DNA of 64,000 nt from positions 1,116,001 through 1,180,000 of the forward strand of contig JBCAML010000008.1 in the NCBI GenBank assembly GCA_038503075.1, in the 5' to 3' direction. Both the position numbers and the translations under genes were made by a program. Source of the stretch: Gyromitra esculenta (lineage: Eukaryota > Ascomycota > Pezizomycetes > Pezizales > Discinaceae). The notes beneath the pieces were generated by a model. It was given only the letters and a program-made list of their open reading frames with translations. It ran no database searches and had not been told where the DNA came from. Positions 49,398-58,643 of the stretch are shown here, piece after piece (the first letter of the stretch is position 1; each line of letters begins with the position of its first letter).

Positions 49398-49845
49398 TTT
49401 TATGGATTGACTTAGGGGAATGAATTGTGGTCTAGTTGTAGGATATATTGTTCGAATGGTTGTATAATTTCTTTGTTGTTCGGTTATATTTCGGTTGTTG
49501 GAATAATGTCTTTGTATTTCGGTTGTTGTCGGGTTGTTGTTGGTGTTACAGGAAAGCGGGGTATTTAAGTGAAGGAATTTGGTCGTTCTTGTTTCTCTTT
49601 TTCTTCTCTCCTTAAGCAACGTTCTCGTTTACCTTCTCCTGTACTTGTCGGAAATACTACCTCGGTTCTACCTAAGAACCCTCGCTGTCGCTGAATCACT
49701 CCGCTGCACTCATCTCGCCTTGAGATAAAACCCTCGTAGAACTTCTAGAAACGCTGCACTCTTTGAACGTGTTGTAACCTTGCTTAAGTAGCACTGCTCA
49801 CCTTCAGGGATACTGAAGGGCTTAACTCGAGGCTCAACCGTGAGA
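49398..49845 (+). mobile_element. Solo LTR (subfamily B) inside pol, insert 1
   Basis: 448 bp between ACCAT copies (49393-49397, 49846-49850). It falls between protease and reverse transcriptase coding parts. Begins TTTTATGGATTGACTTAG and ends CTCAACCGTGAGA. Confidence 0.94.
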
Positions 49846-50142
49846 ACCATGAGTACCTAGACATGTTCGACAAAGCCAAAGCTCAGGGACTTCCCCCCCG
49901 CCGACCCTATGACCATAAGATCACCCTCCAAGAGGGCAAAGAACCCCCATTCGGCCCACTCTACAGTATGTCGCGAGATGAACTTCTAGTTCTAAAGAAG
50001 TACATCGAGGACAACCTAGAAAAAGGCTTTATCCGTGCAAGTTCTTCATCCGCCGGCTCTCCTGTCCTCTTTGCTGCGAAACCTGACGGTTCACTACGTC
50101 TTTGTGTAGATTATCGGGGCCTCAATGCCCTCACCGTCAAAG

Positions 50143-50551
50143 TTTCATGGATGAATATTTTGTTGGTTGGTTGGACGCAGGGGTTAGTGGTTGTTATGTT
50201 GTATCAGCGTTCCTTTCTGTTTCTTTGGGTTTCCGTTATCATGAGTCAGGTCTTTGTCATCGGAAGAGTTGGGATGCGATATATAAGCAAAGGGAATTCC
50301 CCTCTTGTTGCGCTTTTTCTCCTTCTTTCCTTAAGCAACGTCTTCTATTGTTTACTCGTGTATTTTACAATACAATCCTCGGTTACACCTTGTAACCCAT
50401 CGCTGTCGCTGCCCTCAAGTCATCATAACTTGACCTCTTTGTAGAGCCTGTAGAATCTCCGTATACACTCTCGCTGTTGGTTTCCTACTCAAGTAGCACT
50501 GCTCATCTTGGGGGATACTCGAGAGCTTGACAAGAAACCCGCTCCTTGAGA
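50143..50551 (+). mobile_element. Solo LTR (subfamily A) inside pol, insert 2
   Basis: 409 bp between CAAAG copies (50138-50142, 50552-50556), inside the reverse transcriptase coding region. Begins TTTCATGGATGAATATTTTG and ends CGCTCCTTGAGA. Confidence 0.94.
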
Positions 50552-50986
50552 CAAAGACCGCTACACCTCCCTGCTCATTAAGGAAACCCTTGACCGCCTC
50601 GCTAAAGCACAATGGTACTCCAAACTAGACCTAAGAGACGGCTTCCACCAAATCCGTATCGCAGAGGGAGAAGAATGGAAGACTGCCTTCAGAACCCGAT
50701 ACGGCCTTTACGAATACATGGTAATGCCATTCGGCCTTACGAATGCCCCAGGTACCTTCCAACGCTTTGTCAACGATTCCCTCCGAGAATATCTAGACCT
50801 CTTCTGCACCGCCTACCTCGATGACATTCTCATCTACAGCGATACTCTTGTTGAACACAAGGTACATGTCAGACAAGTCCTGGACGCACTCAAAGCAAAT
50901 AACATCCTTCTCAAACCCAAGAAGTGTGAGTTCCACGTTCAGTCAATAAAATACCTCGGCCTAATCCTTACTCCTGAAGGGATTAA

Positions 50987-51390
50987 TCTCACGGTTGTGC
51001 CTCGAGTTAAGCCCTTCAGTATCCCTGAAGGTGAGCAGTGCTACTTAAGCGAGGTGACAACACGTTTGAAGAGTGCAGCGTGTTCTACAAGTTCTACGAG
51101 GATATCTTTATCTCAAGGCGAGATAAGTGCAGCGAGGGAGACAGCGACAGCGAGGATTCTGAGATAGAATCAAGAGGGTATTTCGACGATTTACAGTAGA
51201 AGGTAACGAGAACGTTGCTTAAGGAAAGAAGAGAAGAAAACACACAAACAACAAAACTCCTCCGCTTATATACCCCGCTTTCCCGTCGCACAAACAACAA
51301 TCCGACATTTAACCGAAACACAACCGAACACAAAGCCATTATATCCCAATAACCCTTATCCTAACCCGTTACTCGATCCTATCCGTGAAA
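50987..51390 (-). mobile_element. Solo LTR (subfamily B') inside pol, insert 3
   Basis: 404 bp, reverse orientation, between ATTAA copies (50982-50986, 51391-51395). It lies between reverse transcriptase and RNase H coding parts. Confidence 0.94.
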
Positions 51391-52680
51391 ATTAAAATGG
51401 ACGAGGACAAACTCAAAGCTGTGCGGGAATGGAACCGACCCAAATGTATCAAGGATGTCCAAGCCTTCCTAGGTTTTGCAAACTTCTACCGAAGGTTTAT
51501 CCTAGGATTCTCCCGCCTCGCTGCACCCCTTACTGCTCTCACTAAAAAAGGCATTATTTTTGAGTGGACGGTCGAAGCTGAACTTGCATTCGAAGCCCTC
51601 AAGGATGCCTTTACTAAAGCACCAGTCCTTATTCACTTCGATCCTCGAAAAAAGATCTTTGTAGAATCCGATGCATCTGACTTCGTCTCCGGTGGCGTCC
51701 TCTCCCAGCTCGATGACAACGGCATACTTCATCCTGTGGCATTCTTCTCTAAGAAACACTCACCTGCCGAATGTAACTACGAAATCTACGATAAGGAGTT
51801 ACTAGCCATTATCCGCTGCTTTGAAGAATGGCACCCGGAGCTCGAAGGATCTGAATTTCCCATCTCTGTCATCACAGACCATAAAAACTTGGAATATTTT
51901 ATGACCACCAAGCAATTGAATCGGAGACAGGTCAGATGGGCAGAATACCTTTCACACTTCGACTTTGTCATTACGTACAGACCAGGAGTACAAGGAGGAA
52001 AACCGGACGCTCTAACTCGGAGATCAGGAGATCTCCCTGAAGAAGAGGATGAAAGACTACAATACCAACACCAAGTAGTCTTAAAGGAAAAGAATTTAGA
52101 CCCCAAGCTGAGTTTGTTTTCGGGTTCTTTGTCAAATGAACCCGCTGAATTGGATGCCTCCCTCGAAACATTAATGAATCATGGATATAATGCTGACCCG
52201 TTCCCACAAAAAATCCTTCTAGCACTTAGAAATGGCGAACGACAATCTAAGGAAATCACCTTAGGCGATTGCACTGAAGTCAACGGCTACCTCTCCTATC
52301 GGCAAAAGCTCTATATTTCTGATCATGATCCTCTCCGCCTCCTCATCCTATAACGACATCATGACGCCCCCTCCGCTGGCCACCCAGGACGAGAAAAAAC
52401 CTTCGAACTCGTCTCAAGACATTTCTATTGGCCAAAGATGAGGGAATATATTGGACGATATACCCGAAACTGTCATATTTGCCGACGAGCTAAACTGAGC
52501 ACCCTCGGTACCCATGGCGTCCTAAAACCACTCCCAATCCCTAATCACCCCTGGGAAGAGTTGTCAATGGACTTTGTCACGGGCCTCCCAGAATCTGACG
52601 GCTTTGATGCTATTATGATTGTTGTAGACCGACTCTCGAAGATGCGACACCTTATTCCATGCAACACTACTGTCAACGCC

Positions 52681-53125
52681 TTTCATGGATTGACTTAGAA
52701 GATAAATCGTGGTTTGACTGGTGATTGTATCGTTGTTTGGATGGTTGTATAATTCCTTTGTTGTTCGGTTATGTTTAGGGTTGTTGGAATAATGTCTTTG
52801 TGTTTCGGTTGTTGTCGGGTTGTTGTTGGTGTTACCGAAAAGCGGGGTATTTAAGGAAGGATTTCGGTCGCTCTTGTTCTTTTTCTCTTCTTTCCTTAAG
52901 CAACGTTCTCATTACCTTCTGCTGTAAATCGTCGAATACTATTTTGATTCTACCTCAGAATCCTCGCTGTCGCTGTCCATCTCGCTGCACTTATCTCGCC
53001 TTGAGATAGACCCATCGTAGAACCTGTAGAAACGCTGCGCTCTTTGAACGCGTTGATACCTCATTAAGTAGCACTGCTCACCTTCAGGGATACTGAAGGG
53101 CTTAAAGAGGGACTCAACCGTGAGA
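52681..53125 (+). mobile_element. Solo LTR (subfamily B) inside pol, insert 4
   Basis: 445 bp between ACGCC copies (52676-52680, 53126-53130), within the integrase catalytic core coding region. Confidence 0.94.
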
Positions 53126-54099
53126 ACGCCGAGCAAACCGCCGAATTGTATCTCCAAAATGTTTGGAAACTCCATGGACTCCCCTCCCATTTAACCTCCG
53201 ACAGGGGAACACAGTTCACTGCGAAATTTTGGAAGCATCTCTGCCGGCGCTTGAACATTACTGCCCGTATGTCTACCTCATTCCATCCAGAGACTGACGG
53301 ACAAACTGAACGCCTTAATGCGGTAATGGAACAATACCTCTATTGTTATGTGTCATATCAACAAGACGACTGGTCGAAGTGGCTACCTATTGCCGAGTTT
53401 GCCGCCAACAATCAAGAGTCTGCTAGTACCAAGGCTACACCTTTCTTTGCGAATTACGGCTATCATCCCCGGTTCGACACCTCTATTGTCTTTAATGACC
53501 GTTCCCCCCAGGCCCTTGACGCCAACGACTTCGCCTCCAGGATGGAAGAACTCAGAGACTTTTTACGAGTACAGATGAAAACTGCCCAAGATGTCTTCGA
53601 ATCAAATACAAACCGACATCGTACTCCTGCTCCTTTGTTCAAAGTTAAGGACGAAGTCTTCATCTCTATGAAAAATATGAGGACAACGAGGAACTCGAGA
53701 AAGTTGGACTGGAAATGGAGTGGCCCATTTCCAATCAAGCGAGTACTCTTAGCGTACGCCTATGAAGTGGAGTTACCAATGTCAATGAAGTACCATCCGG
53801 TATTTCATGTTTCACTAATCAAAGCTGCCCCCATTGACCCACTTCAGGGCCAGATTATTCCACCACCACCTCCAGTCCAAGTCAATAATCACGAAGAATA
53901 CCTTGTCAAAAGCATCCTAGATTCTCGTGTTCGCTATGGAAAACTCCAATATCTGGTTTAATGGACAGGCTATGCCTTAACCACGTGGGAACCAGCTGAT
54001 TATCATAAGGAGACCAAAGCGGTGGACACCTTTCACCAACAATATCCGAATAAACCCAAGGAAGGTCTTGTTAGTGTTCGCAGAAGCTCACAGCTATAA

Positions 54100-54111
54100 G
54101 GGAGGGAGTAC
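54100..54111 (+). promoter_or_regulatory. Polypurine tract of the level 5 element
   Basis: GGGAGGGAGTAC lies between the pol stop codon and the first T of the 3' LTR, the expected place for plus-strand priming. Confidence 0.7.
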
Positions 54112-54519
54112 TTTCATGGATAACTGTTTTCGTTGGTTCGTTAGGTACAGGGGTATAAGGTTGTTATGTTGTGTTGTCTTTCTTCTTGTTTCCTTGAGTT
54201 TCCGTGCAATGAGTCAAGTCTTTGTCATCGAACGAGTTGGAGTGTGGTATATTAGCGAAGGGATTTCCCCTCTCGTTGTACTTTTCCTTCTTCTTTCCTT
54301 AAGCAACGTCTTCTACTGTTTACTTTTGTATCCTACAATACAAAACTCGGTTACACCTCGTAATCCTTCGCTGTCGCCGCCTTCAAGTCACCTCGACTTG
54401 ATTCACTCGTAGAGCTTGTAGAATCTTCGCGCACACTCTCACTGTTGGTTTCCTATTCAAGTAGCACTGCTCATCTCGAGGGATACTCGAGAGCTTGACA
54501 AGAAACCCGCTCCCTGAGA
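54112..54519 (+). repeat. 3' LTR of the level 5 element
   Basis: 408 bp from TTTCATGGATAACTG to CTCCCTGAGA. Contains the hairpin with a perfect TCTCGAG/CTCGAGA stem around GGATA. Confidence 0.92.
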
Positions 54520-55423
54520 CCAAAGGTGAGCAGTGCTACTTGAATGAAAACTTGCGACAGGAGTTTAAGCGATGATTCCACAGGCTCTATGGAGAGGGGG
54601 AGTTATGGTGACTCCGACAGCGAGGCTACGTTGGTGTAGTGGTGTGATCAGGCAAGAGGTATCACGAAGGCAGCGAAGGATTAATGGGAACCCTGGCTTG
54701 TATTTGTAAGATACATGGAAAGTGACAATAGAAGACGTTGCTTAAAGAAAAAGAAGGAAAAGTACAATAAGGGGGAAATCCCTTCGCTTATATACCAAAG
54801 TCCCAGCCCTTTCGATGACAAAAACATGACTCATTGCAACAGAAACCCAAGGAAACATAAAGAAAGATAACAAAACGCAACAACCATGTACCCATGTACC
54901 TAACCGACCAACGAAACAACCATCCATGAAACTTGAACGAGTAACTAACAGCGAGAGTGTATACAGAGATTCTACAGGCTCTACGGATGGGTCAAGTTAT
55001 GATGACTTGAAGGCAGCGATAGCGAAGGATTACGAGATGTAATTGAGGGTTGTATTATAAGATACAACGAGTGTACAATAGAAGACGTTGCTTAAAAAAA
55101 GAAGAAGGAAAAATACAACAAGAGGGGGCAACCCTTTGCTTATATACCTATATTCCATCTCTTTGATGACAAATGTATGACTCATTGTAACCGAAACCAA
55201 GGGAAACATAACGAACAACGACGTAACACAGCAACCACATACCCTCGTATTAGACCAACCAACGACAATATTCATCCATGAAAACCCATAACTCTATCCT
55301 TCGCTGACCAACATATGACTCATTGCAACCGAAACCCAAAGAAATACGAAGAACAACAACAAAACATAACACCCATAAACCCGTATACCTAACTAACCAA
55401 TAAAACAACCATCTGTGAAAACG

Positions 55424-55831
55424 TCTCAAGGAGTGAGGTTTCTGTCAAGCTCTCGGGTATCCCCCGAGATAAGCAGTGCTACTTGGACGGGAAACTAATA
55501 ATGAGAGTGTACACGAAGATTCCACAGGCTCTACGAACTCTTTGGATAATGGGGATCCAAAGACAGCGACAGCGAGAGATTACGAGGTGTAACTGAGGTT
55601 TGTATTGTGAAATACAAGAGTGACTATAGAAGACGTTGCTTAAGGAGAAGAGAAGAAAAAGTACAACAAGAGGGGAAGACCCTTCACTTATATACCCATA
55701 TTTCATCCTTCCGATGGCAAACGTATGACTCATTGTAAGGGAAACCTATGGAAACGTAACGAACAACTGATAGGGTAAACCAACCAAACACCCATATAGT
55801 CAACCTTACAACAAAACATCCATTCATGAAA
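55424..55831 (-). mobile_element. Solo LTR (subfamily A) at the level 1/level 2 junction
   Basis: 408 bp, from TCTCAAGGAGTGAGG to CATTCATGAAA. The flanks are AAACG (55419-55423) and AAATG (55832-55836), a 5-bp duplication with one C/T difference. An alternative reading is a tandem LTR-LTR product with level 2. Confidence 0.85.
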
Positions 55832-56100
55832 AAATGTGTTCTTCAAGTGAAAGGGGTTTGAAGAAGACGACAGCGAAAGATTACGAGGTGTAACCAAGGT
55901 TTGTATTGTGAAATACAAGAGTGAACAATAGAAGACGTTGCTTAAAGAAAGAAGAAGGAAAAGTACAACAAGAGGGGAAAACCCTTTGCTTATATATCCA
56001 TAATCCAACCCTTCGATGACAAACGTATGGCTCATTGCAAAGGAAACCAAAAGAAACACAACGAACAGTAACACAACATAACGACCACGTACTCCTGTAC

Positions 56101-56520
56101 TTTCACGGATGAAGATGGATAATGGGTTAGGATTCGGCTAAGGGCAATGTTCGTGGGTCATGGGTTTTCTTTTGGGTAATAATGTCTTTGTTCTTCGGTT
56201 ATATTTGGTTATGAGCTTTGGATAGGGAAAGCGGGGTATATAAGGAGGATGGTTTTGTTGTCCTGTAGTCTTTTCCTTTCTTTCTCCTAAGCAACGTTCT
56301 TACTTTACTTCTACTGTATTGTTTTAATACTACCTCGGTTCTACCTCAGAATCCTCGCGGTCGCTGTCGCTGTGAAAACCTTTACACTTAACTCGCCTTG
56401 AGTTAGACCCCCGTAGGACCTGTAGAAACATCGTGACTCTTGTTGTTTGACCTCTCGCTTAAGTAGCACTGCTCACCTTCAGGGATACCGAAGGGCTTGA
56501 CGAGGGATCAAATCGTGAGA
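56101..56520 (+). mobile_element. Solo LTR (subfamily B') inside level 1
   Basis: 420 bp from TTTCACGGATG to ATCGTGAGA, flanked by TGTAC at 56096-56100 and 56521-56525. Confidence 0.94.
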
Positions 56521-56563
56521 TGTACTTAGTTAACCAACAACAACAACCATCTATGAAAGAAAC

Positions 56564-57225
56564 ACTAACTTAATAAAGTAGTAAGCAACTAATTTTAAAT
56601 TTAGCATGCTAGTCATAAAGAATACATAGTAATAAACCTCTAGGAAAGATTGTAGATTTATTAAATAGGTTGAAGTGAAGTTAGAGGTTGTCAGTTTTTT
56701 TTGTGGCCTGTACAGGCCAGATACAGCGAGGTTACGGTTGAAGGGATAGTCGGCCATTCATTCTGTTGAACCGAACACTTATATTTATTTAGCCAAACGT
56801 ATTCAATCTACATCTTGCAGCGAACTTCGGAGTGAGCCCGTGCGCACTAGCATACTCTACTTCGTGCGCATAGTATTTTACAAGGGCCATAAGTTTTGTT
56901 CGCACATCGGATAAAAGCCTTTGAGTCACTGCAAAAGCCCTCAGGATAGGACCAAGTATGTTTTCCTTGAAACTCGAACTCAAGCTGTTAACTAAAGTGC
57001 TGTTGCCGATCGACGTGGAGGCGCGTGGCGAGTGATGATCCATGATTAAGCCTCCCTATTATTCAAACAGGTACATCTGATTTACCACATCCTCTAACTT
57101 ATGTAAACCTCACGAACTAGAGATATTATACGATATTTTATCAGAGAAGTTGTTGTATAGCCTATATTCATACTTTTAAATTCTTATGATAGACAAAATC
57201 AGTGACCTGCTGATTATGGAAACTG
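56564..57225. other. Intergenic; one small open frame
   Basis: A minus-strand frame at 57043-56789 (84 codons, ATG start) has protein-like composition (SSFKENILGPILRAFAV, LVKYYAHEVEY) but no recognised family. It may be a real small gene or chance. The rest is AT-rich flank of the LTR nest. Confidence 0.35.
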
Positions 57226-58052
57226 CTACGACCCAATACCCTCAGTGCCACTTGCTATCCCCTCTGCCGCGTTACCAGCTGTGTTATCTGTTGCAGTTTC
57301 CCAAGGTTTCCGCCTCTTCGACTTCGTCGCCTCGCTAGGTGCAGCTGTATTCAGCACATTTGGTATCTCTCGTATCCCTGGGATGGGTTGTCCAGTCGTA
57401 ATGAGCTCGACAATATGGGCGAAAGAGGTTGGATATGGTGCTTCTACATTTTCAGGAATGGGAGTTGAGGAGCCTAAATCGGAATTTGTTTTCTCAGGAG
57501 ATGGTGAAGGGGCACTAGTAGGGAAATTTTCGCTATTAACACGGGGATCTGTTGTATCAATCGATGGGCGGCCAAGAATCGAAGCCGACTCTTCCCTTTG
57601 GTGAGAACGAGCTACAGCAGAAGCTTCCGGAGCCGATTCTGTCTCTGTTTCCGTTGGGGCCGACGCAGCGGGATCTTGCTGGGCCAGCCAGGCATTGAAA
57701 GCGTCATAGTTAATCTGAATACCGGATTTTCTGCAGCAGTGAGAAGTATAGTCAGCTGGGAATGATCGACGACTCCACGGTTAAGGATAGCGGACTTTGA
57801 ATAGAAGAAGCATTTTGCTCGGAGAGTCAACGTGGCTACTTGTTCCGAGGAAGGTGCCGATGATAAGATTGACTGCAGACCAGCCTATCGCAGAGTTCAG
57901 AACGATGCATTAACGCCAGTCCTGGCGGCTCATTCTTGCAATTGGTTGGAAGGGAAATGTTTTACCTGGAATTCACCATCAGCGGCCCAGTCGTAAGCAC
58001 GGATAGCCTCGAAGCTGGTGAGGTCAGCAGACTGCATGTCTTGAACCGACAT
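57226..58052 (-). CDS. KPWE-motif peroxisomal protein (Pex39/Pex14-related)
   Basis: Three exons, 58052-57966, 57884-57796 and 57730-57226, keep frame and give 226 residues. The N-terminus (LTSFEAIRAYDWAADGEFQ, then LTLRAKCFFYSK) forms a helical region. A Ser/Thr/Pro-rich linker (about 78-150) follows. A conserved block FAHIVELITTGQPIPGIREI with downstream SKRRKPWE (about 160-205) follows. The IPGI..IP plus KPWE signature is shared by Pex14-related and Pex39/YJR012C-type proteins involved in peroxisomal matrix import; which is meant cannot be settled here. No ATG occurs in exon 3 upstream of the motif, so the gene is visible only when spliced. It is divergent from the Scd6 gene. Confidence 0.82.
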
Positions 58053-58643
58053 TTGTATACAGCATGGGGCGGACAGCTTTGAAAGAAAGACGACGATGAT
58101 AAGGGAGCTTCAGAAAGCTGATTTCTTTGAGTGAAGGAGGGGCTATATGCAGCGAGGGGTGTGGCGCTGTGCGTAATTGTGAGACCAAGGCGAGGCTGGG
58201 GGCACGGTATGTTTCGGGGGACACAGCCACAGACAGCCTTTCCATAGTGCTGTAGAGTAGGCGTAACCGAGTTGATGGATGACGCGTGGGATGCCTTACA
58301 TACATGTAACTGTACCTGCAAAATCCGTAATTAGGGAAGGGGAATTTGGTGACCGGGTAAGTCGCATCGCTGAAGGCTCGCAGCCTGCCTGTGTGGGAAT
58401 GAAGATCTCCCCAGCCAGCCGTCTCGCTCTCTCTTCCTCTCTCTCTCCCACCTCTCTCCTCTGTATCTCTCATCACCACCACCCCACCACCACCCTCACA
58501 TTTAAGTAAGCATCTCTGTTTCTTCTGCCATCTTCATCTCTCGCTTATATAAAACACTTCCTAACTAGCTGCTACTGCTTCGTACAGGTCTTCTATTTTA
58601 TCGTTTCTCGCGTCTGGGTCGTTGACCCATACTCGTTTCATCA
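58053..58643. promoter_or_regulatory. Shared divergent promoter region
   Basis: The 591 bp between the KPWE gene and the Scd6 gene hold a long pyrimidine tract (CTCTCT and CCACC repeats, about 58425-58500), typical of fungal promoters. No specific operator is identified. Confidence 0.5.

Larger units (their letters stand above)
48743..54099 (+). pseudogene. Gypsy pol polyprotein, interrupted by four LTRs
   Basis: Coding segments are 48743-49397, 49851-50142, 50557-50986, 51396-52680 and 53131-54099. They join in one frame when each insert and one target copy are ignored. Domains in order: aspartic protease (LLDTGASG at about 48874), reverse transcriptase (KLDLRDGFHQI, VMPFGLTNAPGTFQ, YLDDILIYS), RNase H ([22 protein letters not shown]), integrase zinc-binding part (CHICRRAK), integrase core (MDFVTGLP, SDRGTQF, HPETDGQTER) and a chromodomain ending WTGYALTTWEPADY. 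Two in-frame TAA codons lie at 52351-52353 and 53959-53961; both fit a CAA-to-TAA change, as repeat-induced point mutation would cause. There is no ATG after the 5' LTR and no gag. Confidence 0.9.
48332..54519 (+). mobile_element. Level 5: Ty3/Gypsy chromovirus-type element with two LTRs
   Basis: Flanked by CCAAA at 48327-48331 and 54520-54524. The 5' LTR is 48332-48742 and the 3' LTR 54112-54519. The interior codes protease, reverse transcriptase, RNase H, integrase and a C-terminal chromodomain. Four solo LTRs interrupt pol; without them and their duplicated bases the element would be 4,462 bp. No gag or CCHC knuckle is visible between the 5' LTR and protease, so the element is unusually short. 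The two LTRs differ at many positions, mostly C/T and G/A, indicating age. Confidence 0.93.
48289..54931 (-). mobile_element. Level 4: solo LTR inside level 3
   Basis: Pieces 48289-48331 and 54525-54931, 450 bp together (A2 subfamily). Flanked by CTTGA at 48284-48288 and 54932-54936. Confidence 0.93.
48226..55283 (-). mobile_element. Level 3: solo LTR inside level 2
   Basis: Pieces 48226-48288 and 54937-55283, 410 bp together (A subfamily). Flanked by ACCCA at 48221-48225 and 55284-55288. Confidence 0.93.
47455..55420 (-). mobile_element. Level 2: solo LTR inside level 1
   Basis: Pieces 47455-47507, 47959-48225 and 55289-55420, about 452 bp together (the longer A2 subfamily). The left flank is ATGTG (47450-47454). 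The right flank is ACG (55421-55423) plus TG (55837-55838), interrupted by the LTR at 55424. The duplication therefore shows one C/T difference. Confidence 0.85.
47340..56558 (-). mobile_element. Level 1: outermost solo LTR of the nest
   Basis: A reverse-oriented LTR about 410 bp long if all inserts are removed. Its pieces are 47340-47454, 55839-56100 and 56526-56558. It is flanked by GAAAC at 47335-47339 and 56559-56563. It is split by the level 2 insertion and by the forward solo LTR at 56101. Confidence 0.92.
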
